Counted from the stretch's first letter, positions 1 to 6,521 are shown. The stretch: 8,854 nucleotides of DNA from an uncultured Limnohabitans sp. (GCF_937889215.1 NZ_CALBEX010000483.1:1-8854), one strand, 5' to 3'. Notes: generated by a model from the sequence alone, not told the origin. Numbers and translations: made by a program.

Positions 1-798
1 GGTGGGGTCGGACTCGGGCAGGTTCTCGGGGTCCAGGCCCGCTGCGCGGATCGAAGGCGCGAGGTAGTTGCCATGCACACCGGTAAACAGGTTGCTGTAG
101 ACGATGTCGTCGGAGTTGCTGTCCACGATGGCTTGTTTGTAGTCATCGGCGGCACGAGCTTCGGTGGTGGCGATGAAGGCCGAGCCGATGTAAGCAAAGT
201 CTGCACCCATGGCTTGCGCCGCCAAAATCGCATCGCCCGTGGCGATTGAGCCCGACAAAGCGATCGGGCCGTCGAACCACTGGCGGATTTCCTGGATCAA
301 AGCGAACGGGCTTTTCACACCCGCATGGCCTCCCGCACCCGCGGCCACAGCGATCAGGCCGTCAGCGCCCTTTTCGATCGCTTTGTGCGCGTGCTTGTTG
401 TTGATGATGTCGTGCAAGACCACACCGCCGTAGCTGTGGGCGGCTTCGTTGATTTCTTCGCGTGCGCCGAGCGAGGTGATGATGATCGGCACCTTGTACT
501 TCACGCACATGGCCATGTCGTGTTCCAGCCGGTCGTTGCTCTTGTGCACGATCTGATTGATCGCAAAAGGCGCGGCGGGTTTGTCGGGGTTGGCGGCGTT
601 GTAGGCGGCCAGGGTTTCGGTGATCTCAATCAACCACTCTTCGAGCTGCGCGGCAGGGCGGGCATTCAAAGCGGGCATGGAGCCGACGATGCCCGCCTTG
701 CACTGCTCAATGACCAGCTTGGGGTTGCTGATGATGAACAGGGGGGATGCGATGGCGGGGAACGGCAAGTTGGCCAAAACGGGGGGTAGCTTGGACAT
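1..798 (-). CDS. Nitronate monooxygenase-family FMN oxidoreductase (3' end beyond window)
   Basis: The first 266 residues of a TIM-barrel flavoprotein of the nitronate monooxygenase / 2-nitropropane dioxygenase family are visible; the C-terminus lies off the left edge, and the family is usually about 320-360 residues. Family members bind FMN and typically oxidise alkyl nitronates to carbonyl compounds and nitrite. Visible marks are the N-terminal strand with a hydrophobic SPLFIISNP segment (18-26), the GAGGHAG motif (154-160) whose His158 matches the conserved active-site histidine, and the phosphate-binding GSIATG (183-188) followed by MGADFAYIGSAFI (197-209). The ATG at 796-798 is chosen because AGGAGA lies four bases upstream (803-808). 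It lies downstream of an acyl-CoA dehydrogenase gene on the same strand after a 262-base gap, so co-transcription is uncertain. The broad family also contains FabK-like enoyl-ACP reductases, so the exact substrate is open. Confidence 0.85.
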   Translation of the reverse strand, partial: MSKLPPVLANLPFPAIASPLFIISNPKLVIEQCKAGIVGSMPALNARPAAQLEEWLIEITETLAAYNAANPDKPAAPFAINQIVHKSNDRLEHDMAMCVKYKVPIIITSLGAREEINEAAHSYGGVVLHDIINNKHAHKAIEKGADGLIAVAAGAGGHAGVKSPFALIQEIRQWFDGPIALSGSIATGDAILAAQAMGADFAYIGSAFIATTEARAADDYKQAIVDSNSDDIVYSNLFTGVHGNYLAPSIRAAGLDPENLPESDPT

Positions 799-1003
799 GA
801 AGTCTCCTGAAAAAATATTGGCTATTGTGTGTTGACAAGCAGGCCAGCAGGTGTCGGCGCGGCGACAAGGGCGGGAGTGTCTGGCACACCAACGCGCCCA
901 AACCATCGCGCACGGGGTGCTTTCCTACAAAGAGATGCCATGGTGTCAACCAGCAGCTCGCCCAGTGCCTCATCCATAAAGATAAGGATGGCATTTTGTA
1001 GAA

Positions 1004-1018
1004 GCCCACCCTGTGGGC
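1004..1018 (-). other. Weak hairpin between the acyl-CoA dehydrogenase and monooxygenase genes
   Basis: GCCCAC (1004-1009) and GTGGGC (1013-1018) form a perfect 6-bp stem with a 3-base loop, 43 bases past the end of the acyl-CoA dehydrogenase gene. On the minus strand it is followed by TTCTACAAAA rather than a T-run, so it is at best an inefficient terminator or an RNA-stabilising 3' structure. The rest of the 799-1060 gap shows no convincing gene. A TTGACA (minus strand, 944-949) has no good -10 box at a normal distance. Confidence 0.25.
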
Positions 1019-1060
1019 GATGGGGCGCAGGACACGCACCATGCCATTCACAGCATGAGA

Positions 1061-2851
1061 TCAGAATGCATCCAGCGCCATCGCCGTCACGCTGCCTGCG
1101 CCTTCGACGATGCTGTCGCGGATGCCGGGTGCTTTGGACAAAATGTGGTCAGCATAGAAACGCGCGGTGGTCACTTTGGCTGCCATGAACGCAGCGTCTT
1201 GTGTCTGGGCTTCAGGCGTCAACGCAACCAACAGCGCACGGCCCATTTGCCAGCCCGCCATCAGGTTACCGGCCAGCATGAGGTAAGGCACGCTGCCTGC
1301 AAACACGTCGTTGGGGTGGGCTTTGGTGTTGCCGGCCACAAACTCGACCACATCCACAAAAGCTTCACGGGCGGCTTTGAGGCGCTTGGCAACGGCCAGC
1401 GCATCGGCGTTGCCCGATGCGACCAATTCGCTTTCGGTCTGGGCCACTTGCGCGGCGAGCGCCTTGGCAGTCTGGCCACCATCGCGTGCGGTCTTGCGGC
1501 CCACCAGGTCGTTGGCCTGGATGGCTGTCGTGCCTTCGTAGATGGTCAAAATTTTGGCGTCGCGGTAGTACTGCGCAGCGCCCGTTTCTTCGATGAAACC
1601 CATGCCGCCGTGCACTTGCACGCCCAAGCTGGTGACTTCCAGGCTCATCTCGGTGCTGTAGCCCTTGACCAGCGGCACCATGAATTCGTAGAACGCCAGG
1701 TTCTGTTTGCGCACCTCAGCATCGGGGTGGTGGTGCGAGGCGTCATAGGCCGCAGCAGCGGTGGCCGCCATGGCGCGGCAGCCTTCGGTGTAAGCGCGCA
1801 TGGTCATCAGCATGCGGCGCACATCGGGGTGGTGAATGATCGGGCCAGCAGCAGGCAAGCTGCCGTCCACTGGGCGGCTTTGCACGCGGTCACGGGCGTA
1901 CTGCACGGCACGCTGATAAGAACGCTCGGCAATCGCGACGCCTTGCACGCCCACGGCGTAGCGGGCGGCGTTCATCATGATGAACATGTATTCGAGACCC
2001 CGGTTTTCTTGGCCCACCAAGAAACCCACACCACCACCGTTGTCACCAAACTGCAGCACCGCTGTGGGGCTGGCTTTGATGCCCAACTTGTGTTCGATGC
2101 TCACGCAGTGCACGTCGTTGCGGTCGCCCAAGGCACCATCACCATTGACCATGAACTTGGGCACCACAAACAAGCTGATGCCTTTGACACCTTCGGGCGC
2201 GCCCATCACGCGGGCCAGCACCAGGTGCACGATGTTCTCGGCCATGTCGTGCTCACCGTAGGTGATGTAGATCTTGGTGCCGAAGATTTTGTAAGTGCCA
2301 TCGGGCTGGGGCTCAGCACGGGTGCGCACGGCGGCCAGGTCCGAGCCGGCTTGTGGCTCGGTCAAGTTCATGGTGCCAGTCCACTGGCCGGAGATCAGCT
2401 TTTCCAGGTACGTGGCCTTGAGTTCATCGGAACCTGCCGTGAGCAAGGCTTCGATCGCGCCATCGGTGAGCAAGGGGCACAGCGCAAAGGCCATGTTGGC
2501 CGAGTTGAGCATTTCGCCGCAAGCCGCACCAATGGTTTTGGGCAAACCTTGGCCACCAAAGTCGGCGGGGTGCTGCAGACCTTGCCAGCCGCCTTCGGCG
2601 TATTGCTGATAGGCCTCTTTGAAGCCGGGCGTGGTGGTCACGCCGCTGCCGTTGTGGAAGGACGGGTTTTTGTCGCCTTCCCAGTTCAAAGGCGAGATCA
2701 CGTCTTGGTTGAGCTTGGCGCACTCCTCCAGCACCGCTTGCGCGGTTTCCAGGCCGGCGTCTTCAAAACCTGGAATTTTCGCGATCTGGTCGATGCGGGC
2801 CAGGTGCTCGATGTTGAAAAGCATGTCCTTGAGGGGGGCGATGTAGCTCAT
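1061..2851 (-). CDS. Acyl-CoA dehydrogenase with C-terminal extension (DmdC/FadE-like, 596 aa)
   Basis: This is an FAD-dependent acyl-CoA dehydrogenase that oxidises an acyl-CoA to the trans-2-enoyl-CoA and passes electrons to ETF. At 596 residues it belongs to the long subgroup with an extra N-terminal helix and a C-terminal domain of about 130 residues, the architecture of 3-methylmercaptopropionyl-CoA dehydrogenase (DmdC) and many uncharacterised homologues. Visible features are the flavin/substrate signature MNLTEPQAGSDL (161-172), KIFGTKIYIT (188-197), QVHGGMGFIEE (412-422), and IYEGTT (437-442), whose Glu439 aligns with the catalytic base of medium-chain dehydrogenases. The reading frame is open to 2935, but the start is placed at 2849-2851 because AGGAGA lies six bases upstream and the family begins with this MSYIAPLKDM-like sequence. 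It follows etfBA after a terminator, which fits its need for ETF. Chain-length or branched substrate preference cannot be read from the sequence. Confidence 0.93.
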   Translation of the reverse strand: MSYIAPLKDMLFNIEHLARIDQIAKIPGFEDAGLETAQAVLEECAKLNQDVISPLNWEGDKNPSFHNGSGVTTTPGFKEAYQQYAEGGWQGLQHPADFGGQGLPKTIGAACGEMLNSANMAFALCPLLTDGAIEALLTAGSDELKATYLEKLISGQWTGTMNLTEPQAGSDLAAVRTRAEPQPDGTYKIFGTKIYITYGEHDMAENIVHLVLARVMGAPEGVKGISLFVVPKFMVNGDGALGDRNDVHCVSIEHKLGIKASPTAVLQFGDNGGGVGFLVGQENRGLEYMFIMMNAARYAVGVQGVAIAERSYQRAVQYARDRVQSRPVDGSLPAAGPIIHHPDVRRMLMTMRAYTEGCRAMAATAAAAYDASHHHPDAEVRKQNLAFYEFMVPLVKGYSTEMSLEVTSLGVQVHGGMGFIEETGAAQYYRDAKILTIYEGTTAIQANDLVGRKTARDGGQTAKALAAQVAQTESELVASGNADALAVAKRLKAAREAFVDVVEFVAGNTKAHPNDVFAGSVPYLMLAGNLMAGWQMGRALLVALTPEAQTQDAAFMAAKVTTARFYADHILSKAPGIRDSIVEGAGSVTAMALDAF

Positions 2852-2857
2852 GTCTTG

Positions 2858-2863
2858 TCTCCT
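2858..2863 (-). promoter_or_regulatory. Ribosome binding site deciding the acyl-CoA dehydrogenase start
   Basis: AGGAGA on the minus strand, six bases before the ATG at 2849-2851. It decides against the 28-residue longer start at 2935, which would put translation inside the terminator hairpin and give a non-homologous Arg-rich leader. The monooxygenase gene downstream has the same AGGAGA core. Confidence 0.8.
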
Positions 2864-2895
2864 GATACGGGTCCGAGGAAATTGGGGTCGGGTAC

Positions 2896-2924
2896 AAAAA
2901 AGACCTCTCTCGGAGGTCTTTTTT
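2896..2924 (-). terminator. Intrinsic terminator after etfA, symmetric in both directions
   Basis: Perfect 12-bp inverted repeat: A6 plus GACCTC (2896-2907) against GAGGTC plus T6 (2913-2924), with a 5-base loop. Read on the minus strand it starts 15 bases after the etfA stop and ends in a T-run, as a Rho-independent terminator should. It is equally good on the plus strand. It should separate etfBA expression from the acyl-CoA dehydrogenase gene, which begins 44 bases further on, unless read-through occurs. Confidence 0.9.
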
Positions 2925-2939
2925 GCAATTGTCAAATCA

Positions 2940-3872
2940 TCACAGTGCGTTGGTCAACTCAGGCACAGCCGCAAACAAATCGGCTTCGAGGCCAAAGTCG
3001 GCCACGCTGAAGATCGGCGCTTCGGGGTCTTTGTTGATCGCCACGATCACCTTGGAATCCTTCATGCCTGCCAAGTGCTGAATCGCACCCGAGATGCCGC
3101 AAGCCACATACAACTGGGGCGCGACGATCTTGCCGGTCTGGCCCACTTGCAAATCGTTGGCGGCGTAGCCAGCATCGACCGCAGCGCGGCTGGCACCGAT
3201 GGCGGCACCCAGTTTGTCGGCCAGCGGTGTCATGACTTCGTTGAACTTCTCGGCGCTGCCCAGAGCACGGCCACCGGACACGATGATCTTGGCGGCGGTC
3301 AATTCGGGGCGGTCGTTTTTGGCGATTTCGCTGCCCTTGAAGCTGCTCTTGCCGCTGTCGGCTTGGGCTGCGGCACTTTCAATCGATGCGCTGCCGCCGG
3401 TGGCGGCTGCAGCGTCAAAACCGGTGGTGCGCACCGTGATGACTTTGGTGGCATCTTGGCTTTGCACAGTGGCCATGGCGTTGCCCGCGTAGATGGGGCG
3501 CTCGAAAGTGTCGGCCGAGATGACTTGTGTCACATCACTGACCTGCGCCACATCGAGCTTGGCGGCCACACGAGGGGCCACGTTCTTGCCCGCAGCAGTG
3601 GCGGGAAACACGATATGGCTGTAGTTGGCGGCAATGGCCAGCACTTCAGCGGCCACGTTTTCAGCCAGGCCGTGCGCCAGGCTTTCGCTGTCTGCATGGA
3701 TGACTTTGGAAACACCAGCGATTTGGGCAGCGGCTGCAGCAGCAGCGGCAGCATTGTGGCCAGCCACCAGCACATGCACATCACCACCACAAGCGGCTGC
3801 GGCAGTCACGGTGTTCAAGGTGGCCACTTTGATCGTGGCGTTGTCGTGTTCGGCAATAACGAGTGCGGACAT
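2940..3872 (-). CDS. etfA: Electron transfer flavoprotein subunit alpha
   Basis: Alpha subunit of the ETF heterodimer, which binds FAD and carries electrons from acyl-CoA and related dehydrogenases to ETF:ubiquinone oxidoreductase. The length of 310 residues is typical. The C-terminal FAD domain is clear: SGGRALGS (199-206) with the flavin-contacting Arg202, GASRAAVDAG (226-235), QVGQTGKIVAP (242-252), and the family signature LYVACGISGAIQHLAGM (254-270) followed by VAINKDPEAPIF (277-288). The N-terminal domain (1-190) is alanine-rich, with a run of nine alanines at 41-49. The ATG at 3870-3872 is two bases past the etfB stop, with a modest AAAGG ten bases upstream inside the end of etfB, so the two subunits are translationally linked. 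The strong hairpin just downstream ends the etfBA transcript. Confidence 0.97.
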   Translation of the reverse strand: MSALVIAEHDNATIKVATLNTVTAAAACGGDVHVLVAGHNAAAAAAAAAQIAGVSKVIHADSESLAHGLAENVAAEVLAIAANYSHIVFPATAAGKNVAPRVAAKLDVAQVSDVTQVISADTFERPIYAGNAMATVQSQDATKVITVRTTGFDAAAATGGSASIESAAAQADSGKSSFKGSEIAKNDRPELTAAKIIVSGGRALGSAEKFNEVMTPLADKLGAAIGASRAAVDAGYAANDLQVGQTGKIVAPQLYVACGISGAIQHLAGMKDSKVIVAINKDPEAPIFSVADFGLEADLFAAVPELTNAL

Positions 3873-3874
3873 GG

Positions 3875-4630
3875 TCAGATTACCTTTGCAACGTTTTTCA
3901 ATTTATCCACCAGCGTGGCGACATCGGGCACCATGATGCCGGCGCTGCGCTTGGCCGGCTCGGCCACTTTCAGGGTCTTGATGCGGGGGGCCACATCGAC
4001 ACCCAAATCTTCGGGCTTGAAGATGTCGAGCTGTTTTTTCTTGGCCTTCATGATGTTGGGCAGCGTCACGTAACGCGGCTCGTTCAGGCGCAAGTCGGTG
4101 GTCACCACCGCAGGCAGGCCGACGCTGAGCACTTCAAGGCCACCATCGATCTCGCGTGTGACATGGGCTTTGCCGTCCACGATCTCAACCTTGGAGGCAA
4201 ACGTGGCTTGGGGCAAGTCGGCCAAAGCTGCCAACATCTGGCCGGTTTGGTTGCAATCGTCGTCAATGGCTTGTTTGCCCAAAATGATCAGGCCTGGCTG
4301 CTCTTTGTCGACCAATGCTTTGAGCAACTTGGCCACGGCCAAGGGCTGCAGGTCCAGATCGGCTGGGGTCTCGACCAGGATGCCGCGATCGGCACCAATG
4401 GCCATGGCGGTGCGCAAGGTTTCCTGGCACTGGGTCACGCCGCAAGACACAGCGATGACTTCGGTGGCAAAACCTTTTTCTTTCAGGCGCACGGCTTCTT
4501 CGACAGCGATCTCGTCAAAGGGGTTCATGCTCATCTTGACGTTGGCGATGTCCACGCCGGAACCATCGGACTTGACGCGTACCTTGACGTTGTAGTCCAC
4601 CACCCGCTTCACGGGAACCAGAATTTTCAT
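3875..4630 (-). CDS. etfB: Electron transfer flavoprotein subunit beta
   Basis: Beta subunit of ETF; it binds AMP structurally and carries the recognition loop that docks on acyl-CoA dehydrogenases. It has 251 residues, the normal size. The family start [14 protein letters not shown] is present, as are [15 protein letters not shown] (36-50), [15 protein letters not shown] (118-132), and the beta signature spanning 157-199 ([31 protein letters not shown]). The [10 protein letters not shown] stretch is the conserved lysine-rich loop next to the dehydrogenase contact region. The ATG at 4628-4630 has GGAGAT (4637-4642) six bases upstream. It is first in the etfBA pair and is divergent from the TRAP transporter operon. 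A near-perfect palindrome 53 bases before the start (4684-4698) is a candidate control site. Confidence 0.97.
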   Translation of the reverse strand: MKILVPVKRVVDYNVKVRVKSDGSGVDIANVKMSMNPFDEIAVEEAVRLKEKGFATEVIAVSCGVTQCQETLRTAMAIGADRGILVETPADLDLQPLAVAKLLKALVDKEQPGLIILGKQAIDDDCNQTGQMLAALADLPQATFASKVEIVDGKAHVTREIDGGLEVLSVGLPAVVTTDLRLNEPRYVTLPNIMKAKKKQLDIFKPEDLGVDVAPRIKTLKVAEPAKRSAGIMVPDVATLVDKLKNVAKVI

Positions 4631-4683
4631 GAAAGCATCTCCATTGATATCAAACCAGAACGCCTTGAAACGCCAGCACGAGG

Positions 4684-4698
4684 TTGACGTTACGTAAA
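4684..4698. promoter_or_regulatory. 15-bp palindrome, candidate LiuR/MerR-type operator for etfBA
   Basis: TTGACGT (4684-4690) and ACGTAAA (4692-4698) are inverted about T4691, with six of seven pairs matching. It lies in the 5' leader or promoter of etfB. From memory, ACGT-centred TTTACGT half-sites resemble the operator proposed by comparative genomics for LiuR, a MerR-family regulator of branched-chain amino acid and acyl-CoA catabolism whose predicted regulon can include etfBA. The palindrome is seen in the sequence; the assignment to LiuR is inference. Confidence 0.4.
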
Positions 4699-4821
4699 CT
4701 TCAATTGTGCATCAAAACAGCAATCGGGAAGCCCTGAAGGCGAGAAAAAAGCACGATCGTTCGTATTTTAGGCGCGATTTTTGAGAACCATCTTGGTCAC
4801 CCGCGGGCTTGACCCCCGGGA

Positions 4822-4847
4822 ATTCACCGACCAACCGGTAGGTGAAT
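4822..4847. promoter_or_regulatory. 26-bp dyad, candidate operator of the TRAP operon
   Basis: Arms ATTCACC (4822-4828) and GGTGAAT (4841-4847) pair perfectly. Inside them ACC (4830-4832) pairs with GGT (4837-4839), with one mismatch at 4829/4840. It ends five bases before a possible -35 box of dctP. The size and position suit a dimeric repressor or activator. No regulator gene is in the window, so the protein is unknown. Confidence 0.4.
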
Positions 4848-4852
4848 CAGGG

Positions 4853-4879
4853 TTAACATTGATTTCGCGATTGTTTAAT
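4853..4879 (+). promoter_or_regulatory. Possible sigma-70 promoter for dctP
   Basis: TTAACA (4853-4858) and TTTAAT (4874-4879) each match the -35 and -10 consensus at five of six bases, but the spacer is only 15 bases. Transcription would start near 4886, giving a leader of about 39 bases before dctP. It lies immediately beyond the 4822-4847 dyad and overlaps the CGATT/AATCG inverted repeat. Confidence 0.3.
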
Positions 4880-4924
4880 CGGCATTACGATTATGTTTTG
4901 TAACCAAATCAACGGGGCAATTGG

Positions 4925-5941
4925 ATGAAAAAAACTTTGACTTACGTGGCCGCAGCGGCCCTGGCCAGCTTCGCCACTCTGGCGCAAGCCCAAACCGTGT
5001 TGACCGTCTCGAGCTGGGTCCCTCCCACGCACGGCCTGTCGGTTTCGCAAAAAGAATGGTGCGACGACCTGGCAGCCAAAACTTCCAAGCGCGTTCGTTG
5101 CAACATCCTGCCCAGGGCTGTGACGCCCGCGCCCGGCACTTTTGACGCGGTCAAAAATGGCTTGGTTGATGTGTCGTTCACCGTGCACGGTTACACACCC
5201 GGACGTTTTGTCCTCTCCCAAATGGCCGAGTTTCCATTTTTGGGCGACCGTGCAGAGCCCTTGTCAGTGGCCTTCAACCGCATTGCCGCCAAAAATTCCG
5301 AGTTCGAAGCAGAACACCAAGGTGTGAAAGTTCTGGGGTACTTCACCCACGGCCCGGGCATTGTGTTCAACACCAAAAAACCCATCACCCGCGTGGAAGA
5401 CCTCTCAGGCCTGAAATTCCGAGTAGGCGGCGGCATGGTCAACGAGATCTCCAAAACCCTGGACATGAACGTCACCCTCAAGCCAGCGCCTGAGTCTTAC
5501 GAACTGCTGTCAAGCGGCGTGATGGATGGCACCTTGTTCCCCGCCGAGTCCACCGACTCCTTCAAGATCGACAAGATCATCAAGCACGCCACCCAGTTCC
5601 CCGGCGGTCTGTACAACACCAGTTTCGTCTTCATGATGAACCCGGCCAAATACAACAGCCTCTCGGCCGAAGACAAAAAAGTCGTGGACGAGTTGTCGGG
5701 TGAAGCCGTCGCCCGTCGTTTTGGCCAAGCTTGGGACCGGGTGGACGCCCGTGCTTTGACGAACATGCAAAAAAATGGCGTGAAAGTCATCAAGGCTGAC
5801 AACAACTTTGTCAGTGGCGTGACCATCCGCGTGAGCAAACTCGAACGCGATTGGGCGCAAGCTGCCAAAGCCAAAGGCCTGAAAGACCCATCGGGCACAT
5901 TGGCTGAATTCCGTGCTGAAATCGCCAAACTGCAAAAGTAA
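4925..5941 (+). CDS. dctP: TRAP transporter substrate-binding protein, DctP family
   Basis: Periplasmic binding protein of a tripartite ATP-independent (TRAP) transporter; it captures an organic anion and delivers it to the DctQ/DctM membrane pair. It has 338 residues, normal for the family. A clear Sec signal peptide is seen: MKKTLTYV, a hydrophobic core, then cleavage after ALAQA near residue 22. The mature domain shows GYTPGRFVLSQMAEFPF (89-105) and GLKFRVGGG (162-170), whose Arg166 aligns with the arginine that usually grips the substrate carboxylate. The PAPESYELLSSGVMDG segment (188-202) and the FVFMMNPAKYNSLS segment (235-247) are also typical. Cys46 and Cys59 are the only cysteines in the mature protein and could form a disulfide. 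The ATG at 4925 has a weak GGGG seven bases upstream, but the signal peptide supports it. The symbol is at family level: the ligand could be a dicarboxylate, a keto acid, an aromatic acid or another anion. Confidence 0.92.
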   Translation: MKKTLTYVAAAALASFATLAQAQTVLTVSSWVPPTHGLSVSQKEWCDDLAAKTSKRVRCNILPRAVTPAPGTFDAVKNGLVDVSFTVHGYTPGRFVLSQMAEFPFLGDRAEPLSVAFNRIAAKNSEFEAEHQGVKVLGYFTHGPGIVFNTKKPITRVEDLSGLKFRVGGGMVNEISKTLDMNVTLKPAPESYELLSSGVMDGTLFPAESTDSFKIDKIIKHATQFPGGLYNTSFVFMMNPAKYNSLSAEDKKVVDELSGEAVARRFGQAWDRVDARALTNMQKNGVKVIKADNNFVSGVTIRVSKLERDWAQAAKAKGLKDPSGTLAEFRAEIAKLQK

Positions 5942-5957
5942 AATTGATCGGGTATGC

Positions 5958-5977
5958 CCTGGGTGAATCACCCAAGG
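5958..5977 (+). other. Hairpin downstream of dctP
   Basis: TGGGTG (5960-5965) and CACCCA (5969-5974) form a perfect 6-bp stem with a 3-base loop, extended by CC/GG across a one-base bulge. It has no T-run. It lies between the dctP stop and the strong terminator, so it may protect the 3' end of the dctP message from exonucleases. Confidence 0.5.
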
Positions 5978-5992
5978 TGAGGCACGCACCAG

Positions 5993-6026
5993 CGGTATTT
6001 GCCCTCTCAGCAAATACCGTTTTTTT
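5993..6026 (+). terminator. Intrinsic terminator between dctP and dctQ
   Basis: CGGTATTTGC (5993-6002) and GCAAATACCG (6010-6019) form a perfect 10-bp stem with a 7-base loop, followed directly by seven Ts (6020-6026). It is a textbook Rho-independent terminator inside the operon. Partial termination here would give much binding-protein message and less dctQM message, a common arrangement in binding-protein transporters. The T-run abuts the ATG at 6027. Confidence 0.93.
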
Positions 6027-6521
6027 ATGGGTGACAAGTTGAAAAAAACTCTCGAAATTTTGTGCGGCACTCTGGCTGGCTTGGCCTTGTTCGCCATCAT
6101 GGTGCTGACGTTCCTGGATGTCTCTGGCCGGAAAATTCTGTCGCAATCCATCACGGGCTCTTTGGAGTTGACCGAGTTGCTGATGGTGGTCGTCATTTTT
6201 GGCGCACTGCCCTTGGTGTCCCTCAAAGGCGAACATGTGGTGTTTGACTCGCTGGACGTGCTGCTGCCGCGCCTGGTCAGGAAAATCCAGCAAGGCCTGA
6301 TTCATCTGGCTTGCGCAGGCTTGCTGCTCGGGCTGGCTTACCTGATGTGGCAAACCGGCGGAGAGTTTGCAGCCACAGGCGAGACCACGGCGCAACTGAA
6401 AATCACCAAAGCCCCGTTCATTCAAGGCATGGGCGTGCTGTGTGGCCTCGCTGGCCTGGTGCACTTGGCCAAAGCCTTCTGGTCGAGAGATGAAACCACT
6501 TCCGACGGAGGCACGCTGTGA
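6027..6521 (+). CDS. dctQ: TRAP transporter small membrane subunit, DctQ family
   Basis: Four-helix inner-membrane subunit of the TRAP transporter. It pairs with DctM and helps dock the binding protein. It has 164 residues, with hydrophobic helices near 9-31, 44-65, 86-110 and 128-150. Typical family segments are FLDVSGRKIL (29-38), SLELTELLM (45-53) and LVSLKGEHVVFD (63-74). The start is uncertain. The ATG at 6027 follows directly on the terminator T-run and has no ribosome binding site. A TTG at 6039 is in frame, is preceded by GGGTGA (6029-6034), and would give a 160-residue protein with the same helices. The stop overlaps the GTG of dctM in GTGA, so the two are translationally coupled. 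Expression depends on read-through of the upstream terminator unless there is an unseen internal promoter. Confidence 0.92.
   Translation: MGDKLKKTLEILCGTLAGLALFAIMVLTFLDVSGRKILSQSITGSLELTELLMVVVIFGALPLVSLKGEHVVFDSLDVLLPRLVRKIQQGLIHLACAGLLLGLAYLMWQTGGEFAATGETTAQLKITKAPFIQGMGVLCGLAGLVHLAKAFWSRDETTSDGGTL
6029..6034 (+). promoter_or_regulatory. Possible ribosome binding site favouring a TTG start of dctQ
   Basis: GGGTGA contains GGTGA, which pairs with the 3' end of 16S rRNA, and lies four bases before TTG at 6039. No purine-rich site exists before the ATG at 6027, where the upstream bases are the terminator T-run. The evidence is suggestive only, since the pairing is short. Confidence 0.35.

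Larger units (their letters stand above)
4631..4924. other. Divergent intergenic region between etfB and the TRAP operon
   Basis: This 294-base control region serves two divergent operons. Besides the three elements listed separately, it contains a perfect 10-bp palindrome TTGATATCAA (4644-4653) just outside the etfB ribosome binding site and an 8-bp palindrome ACGATCGT (4753-4760). There is a minus-strand TAAAAT (4765-4770) that could be an etfB -10 box, though no good -35 is paired with it. GC palindromes CCCGCGGG (4800-4807) and CCCGGG (4815-4820) are also present, as is a short inverted repeat CGATT/AATCG (4868-4881). No small open reading frame with a ribosome binding site is apparent. 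Confidence 0.6.

Noticed and set aside
812..838. Minus-strand TTGTCA / TATTTT as promoter of the monooxygenase gene
   Set aside because: The spacer is 15 bases and the start site would fall at about 805, inside the ribosome binding site, leaving no usable leader.
707..1051. A 114-codon minus-strand frame in the gap upstream of the monooxygenase gene
   Set aside because: It overlaps the first 30 codons of the monooxygenase in another frame, has no ribosome binding site and shows no recognisable domain.
2849..2935. A longer start of the acyl-CoA dehydrogenase at 2935
   Set aside because: The extra 28 residues are encoded through the terminator hairpin and are unlike family N-termini. The ATG at 2851 has a good AGGAGA site.
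2930..2935. Minus-strand TTGACA as a -35 box for the acyl-CoA dehydrogenase
   Set aside because: The -10 position falls inside the terminator stem and reads CGAGAG-like sequence, not a -10 box.
1013..3010. A 665-codon open frame on the plus strand, opposite the acyl-CoA dehydrogenase
   Set aside because: It is the mirror of a strongly GC-biased real gene, has His/Gly/Val-rich composition with no domain sense, and lacks a ribosome binding site. The 2850-4073 and 3863-4687 plus-strand frames opposite etfA and etfB are rejected for the same reason.
3725..3751. The nine-alanine run in EtfA as an expanded repeat
   Set aside because: It is encoded by mixed GCN codons and lies in the naturally Ala-rich N-terminal domain, so it gives no sign of recent slippage.
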